Shown: in pieces, positions 49,901 through 60,094 of the stretch
Numbering within the stretch: position 1 is the first letter of the stretch
Layout of the letters: each line of letters opens with the position of its first letter
NCBI RefSeq assembly: GCF_009389715.1
Contig: NC_052393.1
Span: 5,270,001 to 5,334,000, forward strand
Direction of reading: 5' to 3'
Source: Phoenix dactylifera
Taxonomy: Eukaryota; Streptophyta; Magnoliopsida; Arecales; Arecaceae
Length of the DNA stretch: 64,000 bases
The notes under the pieces: generated by a model
What the model saw: only the letters and a program-made list of their open reading frames with translations
What the model was told of the DNA's origin: nothing
Databases searched by the model: none
Program-made: the position numbers and the translations under genes

Positions 49901-50361
49901 CTTTTGAAATTCCCCAGACTAGAAAAAGTGGGGAGAGAACTTTTGGCAATGGGATTTGTATTCATTCTAGGGCACATATTAGTCAAACAGCCAAAGCAAA
50001 TGTAACCTCATTAAAATTACACATTAAGCCCTTTCATCAGTTTGATGTTTAGATGAATCCTTCCTCACTTTTAGTTGCTACTGTGGAGTAAGCAAAAAAC
50101 GCCGTAGGTGTTATTTGTAGTTTATTTATTGCTGCTTATGTCACATTGTATTAATACTTTGGATATACTAAACAGGTTCATCTTATTGAAGGCATAATAG
50201 ATCAAGTTGAGGGCACAGTTCATGTCTCATGGGTGCAGCCAAGGGTTTTGGGAATCTCACAGATCAAATCCTTGCGTGATCGGCTGGATGCATGGATGGG
50301 CAAGGTGCATACAACTTTGTTGTCAGTTGAAGCAGAGACGCCTGATCTAGTGGCATCATGA
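32854..50361 (+). CDS. RPN9: 26S proteasome non-ATPase regulatory subunit 13 (RPN9)
   Basis: Six exons encode 387 aa: 32854-33006, 38032-38478, 44185-44265, 49357-49553, 49709-49808, 50176-50361. All introns are GT-AG; phases are 0, 0, 0, 2, 0. RPN9 is a lid subunit of the 19S regulatory particle, needed for lid assembly and for degrading ubiquitylated proteins in cytosol and nucleus. The N-terminal helical repeat region (MAGALQYLESQR..., with YQRKLWHQLTLKLEQF) leads to a C-terminal PCI domain. Its winged-helix part includes SRPSEDRTIPLG, IEDVEYLLMKSLS and VEGTVHVSWVQPRVLG. Length matches plant RPN9 (about 386 aa). Every reading-frame junction is intact, so the gene looks functional despite three introns of 5.0, 5.7 and 5.1 kb. 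The start context GCCATGGCG is strong. Confidence 0.95.
33007..38031 (+). other. RPN9 intron 1 (5.0 kb)
   Basis: Contents: short direct repeats around 34690-34765 (TTTTAGTGATTAGATG twice), a duplicated reverse-transcriptase tail at 35965-36316 (listed separately), and a CT-rich tract with GCGCGCGCATGCATGC at 37850-37922. The rest is plain T-rich intron. Confidence 0.7.
35965..36316 (+). mobile_element. Duplicated remnant of a reverse-transcriptase C-terminus
   Basis: Two direct copies of about 120 bp (about 35965-36090 and 36096-36215) both encode variants of a LINE-type RT tail. The first reads SRDKSRITWDEVVKKNLL; the second preserves VVKKDLISIYL and then MVLNRVEW. The block ends in an A-run near 36308-36316. 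Stops and frameshifts make it non-functional. It is an intron passenger with no effect on the RPN9 reading frame. Confidence 0.6.
39440..39790. repeat. GGTACGG/GGTATGG-rich dispersed repeat
   Basis: Dense GGTATGG, CAGTACGG and GGTTCGG motifs, with local direct repeats of CGGACTGTTTTACTCAATT (about 39606-39661). It shares motifs with the GC-rich insert at 12.94-13.44 kb and with 61.05-61.14 kb, pointing to one dispersed family. Ends were not resolved. Confidence 0.5.
41755..42030 (+). mobile_element. LINE 3' end with RNase H tail and poly-A
   Basis: Positions 41808-42002 encode YREANRVADWVASFVANHSG and end FFGCIRTRCV, the C-terminus of a LINE RNase H domain. A poly-A tract follows at 42018-42029. 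It is strongly 5'-truncated and cannot move on its own. Its close likeness to the copies at 0.45 and 30.7 kb suggests one LINE lineage. Confidence 0.8.
42117..42329. repeat. Tandem pair starting TGTCACG, LTR-like
   Basis: Two copies of about 106 bp (42117-42222 and 42223-42329) share CCCAAATCC, GTGACA-GGCCGTGCTAC, GCCCATAATAACACGAAGCC and CCAATTCATAT. The following kilobase (to about 43160) has paired GCTGGCGAGGGCCGT/GCTGACGAGGGCCGT units near 42770-42820. The TGTCACGCCCC start looks like an LTR edge, but no second LTR or protein domain is in the window. Confidence 0.6.
43310..43440. repeat. Pyrimidine-rich tract
   Basis: About 130 bases almost entirely of T and C (CTTTTCTTTTCTTT units). It could form a triplex-like or slipped structure but encodes nothing credible. 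Confidence 0.8.
43506..43803 (+). mobile_element. TRIM (short-LTR retrotransposon) 3' part
   Basis: The block starts with a primer-binding site TGGTATCGGAGCGAACTC (43506) and has about 150 bp of non-coding internal sequence. A purine tract ACGGGAGGAGTA sits just before a 135-bp 3' LTR running from TGTGAGGACCCG (43669) to TTGTTACA (43803). The LTR shares TGYGGGC, TCGGTTATT, GGACTAAG and CTTCCG with the LTR at 16556-16692. No 5' LTR precedes the primer site, so this is a partial, non-autonomous copy. Confidence 0.8.
44266..49356 (+). other. RPN9 intron 3 (5.1 kb)
   Basis: Contents: a (GA)n microsatellite (46936-46971), a block at 47080-47420 with coding-like composition on the minus strand (an open frame 47130-47402) that I cannot assign, and a run of 14 C at 47720-47733. 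The acceptor TTTTGCAG lies at 49349-49356. The rest is AT-rich intron. Confidence 0.65.
46936..46971. repeat. (GA)n microsatellite
   Basis: About 18 GA units without interruption inside RPN9 intron 3. Confidence 0.95.
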
Positions 50362-51165
50362 TGTGCTCTGTCGCCTCTTCTTTACAAGCTCTTTGCAACA
50401 CCTTTAAGTCACAGAAGCAAGCAAAGGAAATAGTGCTGCAGCCCTTGTCCAAGTCCTATCTCTTTGATGCCTTGAATTTTTTTGTGCACGAGGGGCGGCA
50501 GCTGAGAGCTGACCTGAGGCCTGTATTTTTTGAATCTTTCAGAGAACTGTTAGAATTTGGGATATGCTTACAGAGATGGAGGACCATATGTTTCAGGTCA
50601 GCGAACACTTTCAAGTCAGATCATCTATTTCTTTCGTGATTCAGCAATGATGCATGTTAGACATTAATGCGAGACAAATGCTGCTCACTTTCTCACACTG
50701 TTTTGTCGTCATAATTATTGGAATCATTGAATTTGTTGTTTCCGCATGTGCTGAATGATGGGAACTGAATTTGGATGTTTGCCGCCATTTAGTAGAAATA
50801 CAGTTAGTAAGGTTTTTGAGGGATTATGAAGATGAAATCTAGTACCGGATAAGGCATTGTTAATAAATTGAAAAAAAAAACATCTCTGCCATTGTTTTAA
50901 CTGCACTTGTCTCAAGTTGCTTATCTTCTGTGATTCAGCTTTGTGGGCTATATATTGTTGCCCACACAAAAAGGTGGTATTTCACATCTTAGGGTGTTGG
51001 AATGTTTGCATGGAGATTGGAGAAGAGGACGTCTGTCATGCAAACTTAGGTTGCTCTTTCAGATCATTTGTCAACTTGGGGGCACTTTATACGGTATTGC
51101 GACAATGGTAGAATAAACTGATATTATAATTAAGTGTTATGCAGATGGCAGATGAAATTTGTGCT
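50362..51165 (+). other. RPN9 3' flank / untranslated region
   Basis: Downstream of the TGA at 50359-50361. The frame is open in places by chance, but no coding family is visible. An AATAAA at about 51113 is a possible polyadenylation signal; nearer signals may be used instead. Confidence 0.45.
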
Positions 51166-51169
51166 GCAA

Positions 51170-51300
51170 CCAATAGCTGTTAGCTCAGCTGCTTGGCACC
51201 TCTCTCGTGAATGCTTGCTCTCAGGGAGGTCCAGGGTTTGAAAACCGATGGTGTCACATTTACCGCTATATCATTCAAAACAAAAAACTTGTATCACTAT
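51170..51300 (+). mobile_element. tRNA-derived SINE-like element
   Basis: A box A-like TTAGCTCAGCTGCTTGG (about 51179-51195) and a box B-like GGGTTTGAAAACC (about 51235-51247) are spaced like a tRNA internal promoter. The cloverleaf is not intact. A unique tail and an A-rich end (CAAAACAAAAAAC) follow. This layout is typical of plant SINEs rather than a working tRNA gene. Confidence 0.6.
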
Positions 51301-51399
51301 ATATTATAGATGTTGCTCCTTGGATGGGTATTTCTGGCCTTGATTGCCATGTTCAATCTTGTTTGCATGGTTAAACTTTATTTACTCGTGCGTACGGCC

Positions 51400-51970
51400 T
51401 TGGGCTGCTGCCACTCAAGCTGGTTGGGTTAATTGGGGGGGAAATATTAACCCAACCCAATCTAATATCGTGTTGGGATTACTCTAATCTTGCTCAATCC
51501 TAAGCTATTTCTGGGTCGGGTTGGGTTGCGTCAGTCATGTCGAGGTGGGTTAGCTCATGTTAGTTGGTTTAGCTTTAGTTGAATAAGAAATTTAAGATAA
51601 AGAGAAAAATTTGGGATGTTTTTATTAGATCAACATGTGCTGCATTTAGGCCTTAATCATTCATCAATTTTAGTAACATTTATATAATTTAACAAATAAA
51701 CTATATGAAATAGAAACATGATTTATTGTTTGTTTACTCATTTGTTTATTGGGTTTGGGTTGGGTTAGGCCTGGCTTGGGTTGGGTTAAAGCCCAAACCT
51801 CATCCAATCCAACATAATGTCAATTTAGGATATTTGAACCTAAACCCAAGTCGAATATGCAAAACCTTAACCTAAGCGCACTTGATTAGCGTGTTGCGTG
51901 GGTAGGTTGGGGTTGGTCCAGTCCAAGTTGCACCTCTCTCTTTTGGCTAGGATTTGACCCATGCTCAAGT
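51400..51970. repeat. GGGTTGGGTT-rich dispersed repeat
   Basis: Repeated GGGTTGGGTT and complementary AACCCAACCC motifs at both ends. The right side carries GTTGCACCTCTCTC, close to the GCACCCCTA terminus of hAT-like elements here. The left edge is not clear, so element boundaries are uncertain. Confidence 0.4.
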
Positions 51971-52344
51971 CATCTAGGTTTGTTGAGTTGGGTCAGCTTT
52001 GAGCTGGGCTTAAGGCCTGGTGGAAAAGTGTTCAGCCCAGTTATAGAGCTAGAACAATATAGCCCCAAACAAAACGGGCCGGGTGCGAGCACGACCCAAA
52101 GCCCGGCTCATAGCCCAATGAAGTTCGACCCATCCTTAACTACAACCCTTACTATATTCCCCACTCACTGCCTGCGGGCTCGGGTTGTATTTTTGTGTGT
52201 GAAAGATTGATCTTCTTTTACGGCATCAATCACTGGATCAGCACATCTCTCAAAGCATTTTTAATTTTTCTTCATCCAGGCCATTGCGCGATGTAGCAGT
52301 TGACATCAGGAAAAAAAGGTAGATCATTCTTTTGTGTAAAAGAT

Positions 52345-53239
52345 TAGGGGTGTGCAAAAAAAAAGGCCAAACTACAAACCCAATCTGAATCAGTCTTTTC
52401 GGTTCGGACCATTTTTTTGAATTTTTTTGCATAAATATTCTTCTAAATATCAAATTTTATAGGAATGTCCTCTTAAAATTGATATTTATATGTATATCAT
52501 CGTAAACACTTATTTTGCTATTCTATTCTTTTTTATCTTTATTTTTTATATATACCCATGCCATCTAACGCTGTTAAAAAATTAACGGTTTTAAATGAAA
52601 TGTCTAAAATATTCTTACTGGGTCGATGTGAAAAAAATATTTTTAAGACAATTATGATGGAGGACAAAAAAGTAATTTCAAAATTTTACATTATTTTTAA
52701 TTAAAATAAATATGGTTTTTATTAACAGCGTTAGAAGAATCGTTATATTAGGGGTATTTGTGTAAAAGCAACATTCTATGAAGGTACAGAAATAAATATA
52801 AATTTTAAGAGGGTATTTGCGTAAATTTAAATTTTTAAAAGGGTATTCATGATTTTTTTTTTTATTTGGTTTTGGTTTGAGAAAGTCTTGGACCAAAAAA
52901 GTTTGATTCAATTTTGGTTTAAATTTTCTAAAAACTGATTCAAATCAATCCAACCCAACTCAACCTGATACATTGTAATATACAAATATATATATCCAAA
53001 ACAAACCAACTTAATCCAACCCATATATATATAAATTTTTTTTTATTTTTTTTATTTTTTTATATAAAATAGAATATTAATTTGATAAATTAAATCGAAC
53101 CAAACTGAATTTTTTGGATCAGTTTCAAGCGATTTCCGTAGATGGTCCGTTCGATTTCGATTTTGGTTTTAGAAAACTAATTTAAGTCGGATTAATTTTG
53201 GGTTTAGCTCCAAACCAATCCGATCCCTGCACACCTATA
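52345..53239. mobile_element. hAT-like non-autonomous element with exact 8-bp target duplication
   Basis: An 895-bp element begins TAGGGGTGTGCA and ends with TGCACACCTATA (complement TATAGGTGTGCA, 10 of 12 matching). It is flanked by identical TAAAAGAT octamers at 52337-52344 and 53240-53247. An 8-bp duplication and TAGGG-TG ends fit the hAT superfamily. The interior is AT-rich, with partly self-complementary GGTTTGGTTT/AAACCAAACC-like motifs, and has no transposase. Confidence 0.85.
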
Positions 53240-53247
53240 TAAAAGAT

Positions 53248-55200
53248 AGCAAAATCAACTTGTTCTTATGGAGTACAAAATCCTGAAAAATACAATAATT
53301 GGTGGGTTTTGGTGAATTCTTATGAAGCCTTCCTGTCTACATCGGTTAACCGTATTATGGTCTAGTGTACAGACATCGGTTAACCGTATTATATACATCC
53401 AGCAATATTTGAAGTAAATGCTACGTGCAATAGTCTTATAGGTTTCAATCCAATCATCCAATAGTGAAATTGCAATGCTCTCTTGCGGTGGCAGCCAAAA
53501 CTATTTGACTTCGACGGTCTTACATGAAACACCCACAGTCCTTGAGTTTTTTTAATTATTATTTTATTTTTAAAAAAACTAGATAATTATTCGAATATCG
53601 ATATATCCATAGAAATCAAAAAATAAAATATTTAAAAAAATTAGAAAGATTTATCATGGAGTTTTATAATATAGTTTCAGCATGGCTGGCTACGTAAATT
53701 ACCACCTAATCAACTGCACTATAATTTTTATTTTATTTTAAGAACTTTAGTTCAGTTTCGATTTATCCAATCTGACTCAATCTGGCCAAGTGTGGCATAC
53801 AAATATATATATCCAAAACGATCCAACTTGCACTATAATTATTATTTTATTTTTACGAAGAAATAATTGATGATATGAATTTCCTCGATTCAAAACTCGA
53901 AAATTCAGACTTTCGGCTAGGATAGGATATACGCAGTCCTCTAGATCCACCAACCCACTTACAAATGGAGTTAGGTTGGCTTGGGTTTGCTAGAAATTTT
54001 AAAGACCACCAAACTAGTTGTGTTCTTTGACTGAAAACATCATGGCAAGTCAACTACAATTATCAGACCAACAATCCTTGCGTTGAGCGGTTGGCAGCAA
54101 TTGGGGTTGTTGTGTTCTTCTGATTCTCTCTCGAAAGCAGCCCTTTAAATTGCTGAAGGAAACATGCGAACTACCCCATCCTCCTTTTCAAACTGGTTGT
54201 TATACCATTTGTAATGCAAGAAATATATGAAAATAATATGGTTGGTGACAAATAAAGTGGGGTGGGCCATATAATTTATGATTCTAAATAATTGCATATA
54301 TATCTGTTTGCATGAAAGTTCGTATCCTATGTATTTTGGGAGAATAATTTAGGAGATTGAATGCTCGATGCAGTAGCGTGGTAGGTTTTAAATGTGCTAG
54401 GAGAATAATATTGGCTGTTTTCTAGGCTCGTACGAGGGCTTGTATACAATAGAAGAGGGCTTGGAGTGGACATCTTTAGTTAATTTGTCAGATGGATTCC
54501 TTAAGACACGGTTCATGTGCTATAGAACAAGAAACATGGCCTAAACCATAAGCTGAGCCAGCCCAATAGGAAATCTGGACCAACTTGGGACCAATAGTTT
54601 CTCACCAAGTACATTTCGGATTAACCAAATTGGCAACAAGTAATGCTATAAGGCTGCCCTTGTGACAGAAAAATAATCTCGATTCTAATAGCGCGCAGCA
54701 TCGATCACGCTATAATTATTAATAAGTTAGTCGAAAATTGAATTCAAAAGTATTGGTTGCCAAGTAGAGAAATATAGCTACCAACACAAACTCAAATTAC
54801 AATTAGATCGATGCAATCCAGAATGACTTTATAGTATAAAACATCAATTTCATCTCCTTATGTGGCTTGTGAGTGTAGCCATGTAACTCGTTATTTGTAG
54901 AGTTATGGATTGGATCCAGGGCGCAGAGGGTTGAGATAAAAAAAAAAAAGGAAGGCGCTTTTGGTTCAGACCGGCTTGGCTTTGGTCCGAACAAAGCCGG
55001 CCCACCTAGTGGCGGCCGGATCACCGGTCCACCTACCGAAACCAATATTATAATTAAATAAATTGGAGGAATATCAAGAAAAGATTCTTTGAAAAATATT
55101 AAGAAAAGAATTCTTCCTGCTTTAGTTGACATTTTGATTTGTGTTAAAAACGAAAAATAATTATCAATATTTCCAAAAGAAGAAAATAAATTTAGCAAAA
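53248..55200. other. Intergenic between RPN9 and 6PGDH
   Basis: AT-rich DNA without a gene. It has a 20-bp direct repeat ACATCGGTTAACCGTATTAT (about 53340-53359 and 53373-53392). A region near 53740-53830 repeats motifs of the hAT-like element to its left. Confidence 0.55.
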
Positions 55201-55224
55201 CAAGAGGCGGTCTTCATTCTCTGC

Positions 55225-56877
55225 TATATGTAAATATATATACTGGTCTGGAGGAAAGAAAAGAGTACGAGATCTCATACTCGGCGGGTCCTGTGCGAGA
55301 GAAAGATCTCACGGTTTGGACTCTCTTCTCTACTAATTGAGGCTTCTTTTTCTCTTAAATTCTCTGGATATAATTATATGTGTAGGATCAGATGTTGCTT
55401 GTGGAAACACGTTTGCAGATCTATAAGTTTTGCTTTTTGTTTGTATTCATGAGGTTAATTGGTTTTAATTGACGGGTTTCGGTGAAAGGTTCCGATTTTT
55501 GCTATTTGAGATGAGGATTTTGTTGAGGATCCCATTTATTTGTCTCCTGGATGATAAAGTTTCGATCTTCTCGCGTTTGTAGGATAATTTTTAAAGAAAT
55601 TCGGCAAGGTTGTGCTGTTTGTTTGAGATTGGGTGCTGGGTTTTTGCTTCAAACCGTGTTTTGCTTTACAGTGTTTTTCAAGGCTTTCTTTCTTCGTATA
55701 GAGAGATCTATCTCTTATCTGTTTGGCACTTGTTGACTGGTTTCTTTGGAGGGCTTTCCTCTCTATTGATGCTGGTTTATTTCTGCTTTTTATTTCCTTT
55801 GTATGATTAGGTGCTGCATGTGGATTCTTGCTTGTTTTCCTTTCAAATCATGGACTTTAAATGCTTTTTGCATACTGGATTGTGGTAAAAAAAGGTATAA
55901 ATTTGCTATGAGAAAGTGAGAAGCTTGTTTAGGATTACATAATATTTCGCTCTAGATGACAAAGTTGTGACTCTAATATTTGTGAAATTTAATGAAAGAA
56001 AAAAGTGCAACATGCTGCTAGTTATATGAGATTTTAATGCTGGATCCTGCTTAATAGCTGTGATTCCACTTATTCAAGCTTTGGTACTCTATCCTGGTTA
56101 TAAAAAGATCCTTCACGTTTATACTTTGACCAAGGATTCTGATTTCTCTTATTTGTAGATCGCTCTTATCAAATAAGCTACTTGTAGTAAGAACTTTCTT
56201 TTTTCCTTCCATGTGAATCTCCTTTCACATCAGAATCTTGATTATTAGGATATTTTTTTAAGAAAAAAGTAGATTTTGATAAAAGAAAGTAGATTTTTAG
56301 CCCATAAAATTCAAATATTGCTGCCGTAGGATTTCTTCTTCCTATTTTTTTGTCTTATAATCCTTTAATCATAAATCAGTCTTTTAGTTCTCATGGACAA
56401 TTGCCTAGATCTTGAGGTCCTGCCAGTTGTTTTAGAACCTCCAGCTTAGATTGGAAGTTTTCTTTTTGTGGTCTATGGTGTTGAGTTTTTGGTAGATCTT
56501 GGGCTCCTCTTTCCTATTCCTAACTTTGTTGATTGTACGAGGCTGTTTATCTGGCCCCCTTTTTTTTAGGATGTTTATCTGGTAATATCATGATTGATAC
56601 TACTAGTTTTCTTATGCAGATATGCAGAAATCCATTTGCCAGTTAGTTTCGTTCTTTTTTGGGTTGTAATTCTTGGTTTAGATTTGCTGTAAGATCCCTA
56701 TTTATGTCATTATAGTAGTACTAGAAGCATCCTAGTTCTGTGAATTTTCATTTTTTATAATTTTCTCAATCTTGTCCTAGAATCCTGTTGTCCATATATA
56801 TACATGACTTCGTTTTTTATTCATCTTGATTAATTGCATTATTGTAACTCCCTGTCCTGATAATCCACTTACATCAG
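55225..56877 (+). promoter_or_regulatory. 6PGDH promoter, leader and probable 5'-UTR intron
   Basis: A TATA-like TATATATACT sits at about 55233-55243. The sequence then becomes CT-rich and leader-like. Just before the start codon is a strong acceptor, ACATCAG ending at 56877, leaving only GTGAAAG ahead of the ATG. This implies a leader intron of roughly 1.5 kb, a common arrangement in plant 6PGDH genes. I could not fix the donor. The interior is T-rich with no coding signal. Confidence 0.5.
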
Positions 56878-56884
56878 GTGAAAG

Positions 56885-58351
56885 ATGGGTCTCACAAGAA
56901 TTGGACTTGCTGGTCTGGCTGTCATGGGCCAAAACCTAGCCCTAAACATAGCTGAGAAAGGATTCCCCATTTCAGTTTACAACCGTACCACTTCTAAGGT
57001 TGATGAGACTGTAGAACGTGCCAAACTTGAAGGAAATCTCCCAGTTTATGGTTTCCATGATCCTGCATCATTTGTCCATTCAATCCAGAAGCCCCGTGTC
57101 ATCATCATGCTTGTGAAAGCTGGTGCACCTGTTGACCAGACCATAGCGACACTCTCAACTCACATGGAGAAGGGTGACTGTATAATTGATGGTGGCAATG
57201 AGTGGTATGAGAACACGGAGAGGCGAGAGAAAGCCATGGCTGAACTTGGTCTTCTTTATCTCGGGATGGGAGTTTCTGGTGGAGAGGAGGGTGCAAGGCA
57301 TGGGCCTTCTTTGATGCCTGGAGGGTCGTATGAGGCCTACAAAAACATAGAAGACATCCTTCTCAAAGTGGCAGCCCAGGTTCCGGACAGTGGCCCCTGT
57401 GTTACCTATATTGGGAAAGGTGGTTCAGGCAATTTTGTCAAGATGATCCATAATGGAATTGAGTATGGCGACATGCAGCTGATTGCTGAAGCTTACGATG
57501 TATTGAAATCTGTAGGTAACCTTTCAAATGATGAGTTACAGCAGGTGTTCTCCGAATGGAATAAGGGAGAACTTCTTAGCTTTTTAATTGAGATCACATC
57601 AGACATTTTTGGAATCAAGGATGATAAGGGTGAAGGTTATCTTGTAGACAAAGTCTTAGACAAGACCGGGATGAAAGGTACTGGTAAATGGACTGTTCAA
57701 CAAGCAGCTGAGTTATCAGTTGCTGCTCCAACAATTGCAGCATCTTTGGATTCAAGGTTCCTTAGTGGATTGAAGGAGGAAAGGGTTGAAGCTGCCAAAG
57801 TTTTTAAATCGGGTGGCTTCGGTGATATCTTGAGCAGTCAGCCTGTAGATAAGGCGAAATTGGTTGAGGATGTGAGGCAAGCTCTTTATGCTTCAAAGAT
57901 CTGCAGCTATGCACAAGGAATGAACTTGATAAGAGCTAAGAGCATGGAGAAAGGATGGGATCTCAAGTTAGGTGAGCTTGCAAGGATATGGAAAGGTGGG
58001 TGCATCATACGTGCAATCTTCTTGGATCGGATCAAGAAGGCTTACGATCGGAACCCAGAATTACCGAACCTTCTAGTGGACCCAGAGTTTGCAATGGAGA
58101 TATTAGATCGTCAGTCTGCTTGGCGCCGAGTCATATGCCTTGCTATCAATGCAGGCATAAGTACTCCAGGTATGTCTGCAAGTCTGGCTTATTTTGACAC
58201 CTACAGGAGGGAAAGGGTGCCAGCTAATTTGGTTCAAGCTCAGAGGGATTACTTTGGAGCGCATACTTATGAGAGGATTGACATGCCTGGATCCTTTCAT
58301 ACTGAGTGGTTCAAGATCGCAAAACAGTCGAAGATCCTAGGTCATCTTTGA
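56885..58351 (+). CDS. 6-phosphogluconate dehydrogenase, decarboxylating
   Basis: An intronless 488-aa CDS encodes the enzyme converting 6-phosphogluconate and NADP+ to ribulose 5-phosphate, CO2 and NADPH (oxidative pentose phosphate pathway). The N-terminal Rossmann fold has GLAGLAVMGQN (7-17) and VYNRTTSK, whose Arg fits NADP+. SGGEEGARHGPSLMPGG lies at 131-147. The catalytic segment FVKMIHNGIEYGDMQ gives Lys186, His189, Asn190 and Glu193. The family signature LDKTGMKGTGKWT is at 258-270, and the C-terminal part has RRVICLAINAGI and EWFKIAKQSK. Full length is typical. There is no plastid transit peptide, so a cytosolic enzyme is likely. The C-terminus continues four residues (LGHL) beyond the SKI that ends some plant isoforms and can serve as a peroxisomal signal. 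Confidence 0.96.
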   Translation: MGLTRIGLAGLAVMGQNLALNIAEKGFPISVYNRTTSKVDETVERAKLEGNLPVYGFHDPASFVHSIQKPRVIIMLVKAGAPVDQTIATLSTHMEKGDCIIDGGNEWYENTERREKAMAELGLLYLGMGVSGGEEGARHGPSLMPGGSYEAYKNIEDILLKVAAQVPDSGPCVTYIGKGGSGNFVKMIHNGIEYGDMQLIAEAYDVLKSVGNLSNDELQQVFSEWNKGELLSFLIEITSDIFGIKDDKGEGYLVDKVLDKTGMKGTGKWTVQQAAELSVAAPTIAASLDSRFLSGLKEERVEAAKVFKSGGFGDILSSQPVDKAKLVEDVRQALYASKICSYAQGMNLIRAKSMEKGWDLKLGELARIWKGGCIIRAIFLDRIKKAYDRNPELPNLLVDPEFAMEILDRQSAWRRVICLAINAGISTPGMSASLAYFDTYRRERVPANLVQAQRDYFGAHTYERIDMPGSFHTEWFKIAKQSKILGHL

Positions 58352-59325
58352 TGAGTTCTTTTACCGGGACATTAGGGATATTAGTGCTATTATGTGACTT
58401 TGAATGAGAAAGAGGTGCATACCTGCTTGTTAACAAAATAATGTCCTAATTAGGACTAGGAAACCAGTTAAACTGTTCGAATTTGTTATTGCAGTTTTCA
58501 TGGCTTTTTATTTATCTGCAACATTGAGATTCCGTATGATGTGACTGAGGTTTCACTTTTTAAATTCTCCCGTATCTTGGTGAGGAAGTCCGAACTTCCA
58601 GATAATATGTGGGATTTTACCAATTCCATCTATATTTTAAAGTTAAATGCTTGTCTATCAAATAAATGTTGCTCATTTGTGATGTATACTTCTCTAATCA
58701 TGCAGAACTTGGTCCCTGTCTACAGTTTCTTCAAGCTCTATGCGGCACAGCAGGAGTTTTGTCTACTGTATTAGGTTTATTACTTATTTATTTTCTGCTT
58801 CTGATCTTAATATCTTCCAACATTTTTACTTTCAGAATGGTTGGTTCCTTGCATTTGCCATTTCTCCTTCTCTGTTGTTGGGAAAATTGAAAGTCTTCTA
58901 TTTTATTTATCTTGGGAGGCATTGTCAGCATTATTCCCCACATTCACCCACTCAACTTTATATGCAATGTTGACTGTGAAATACCTTATCAGCATGAACC
59001 TTAATAGTTTCATACTCTTCCAATCAAGAGGTTTAATCACCCAAGCTCAATGAAGGGTGGGCATAATCAAACTTGGCCTGCAATTAATTTCAAGCCTGAA
59101 TGTGGTATCAGAATTTTCCCATACAAACAAGCTTGTGCAAGCCTGAGTTTGAGCTGAGCCAGGTTTGCTTCTCCAACAGCACCTGCTTCCTTCCCATTCT
59201 TAGAAGGTTGAACATCAGATACTTCTAAGATGCATACCAATACAGGCCTTGGATTCAGTGGGAAGTTCTGAAAAACTACTTATTCCGTCCTGAATAGAAG
59301 CATGGAGTGAAAGTGCTTCGAAAGG
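58352..59325 (+). other. 6PGDH 3' flank and intergenic DNA
   Basis: The 3' untranslated region follows the TGA; an AATAAA at 58661-58666 is a plausible polyadenylation signal. Positions 59045-59165 contain short GCCTGAGTTTGAGCTGAGCC-like motifs akin to the interior of the element at 11.6-12.4 kb. No gene was found. Confidence 0.5.
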
Positions 59326-59773
59326 TGTCAGCAGGTGCGCGGAGCCGGAGCCCGGCATGTTCGCCCGCTGGGCCGAGTTTCCCTAACCTAATGCGGCCGG
59401 ACCGCAGGGAACCGTAGCATGGGGGGACGTCCTAATCCTTTTGCCGCCGCAAGGCTGGCTAATCGTACGCAGCAGGAGCAAGGGAACTCCCCTGGTTCTG
59501 GAAGGCACATGAGTCCGAACGCTATTATGAATGTGCGACCGACACTACACTACGTAGGTACCTGTGCAGGTGAGGCGTCGGTCGGTCCTAGAAACGGCGG
59601 CTGTAATGACACAAGGTGTCATTTTAAGGTATCACTTTATAGACGAAATCGCGCTATAACGCGATTTCTTCACTCTAATGAGGAATCATCCACGGAGCTT
59701 ACCATACCATTTTGCCAAAGGAAAGAGAGTATGCAAGATGGTATCTATTACTGACTGCGGCTGCCGACCGAAG

Positions 59774-59991
59774 AACTCATCGACAATATTTTTTGTTTCG
59801 TCCAAGCAGGATCAGAAGTATCCGCCTTATTAGGGAGAATGCCTTCCGCAGTGGGTTATCAACCTACCCTTAGTACAGAAATGGGTTCTTTGCAAGAAAG
59901 AATTACCTCTACCAAAGAGGGATCTATAACTTCGATCCAAGCGGTTTATGTACCTGCGGACAATTTGACCGACCCTGCTTTAGCGTTGTAA
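59774..59991 (+). pseudogene. atpB: Chloroplast atpB fragment (ATP synthase beta)
   Basis: The translation contains [38 protein letters not shown] and [14 protein letters not shown], matching the C-terminal half of the plastid CF1 beta subunit nucleotide-binding domain. The frame stays open across the fragment, then runs into a foreign LAL end and a stop. Both ends of the gene are missing, so it cannot be expressed as ATP synthase. It sits in nuclear DNA as an organelle relic. Confidence 0.88.
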
Positions 59992-60094
59992 TTTTGACTA
60001 AGTTTTAGATATTCCCTTTTTAAGTGAGATTACTTTCCTAGTGACTGAATCACTTGAATCAGTTGAAGGAGAGAAGAGGCATGGATGAAATCCC

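Noticed and set aside
51176..51250. Functional tRNA gene
   Set aside because: Box A and B are present, but acceptor and anticodon stems do not pair and no CCA-type end or terminator fits; SINE-like is the better reading.
59419..59754. 111-codon open frame as a nuclear gene
   Set aside because: It lies inside the organelle-derived insertion and has no recognisable protein features. It is probably a chance frame in GC-rich organelle sequence.
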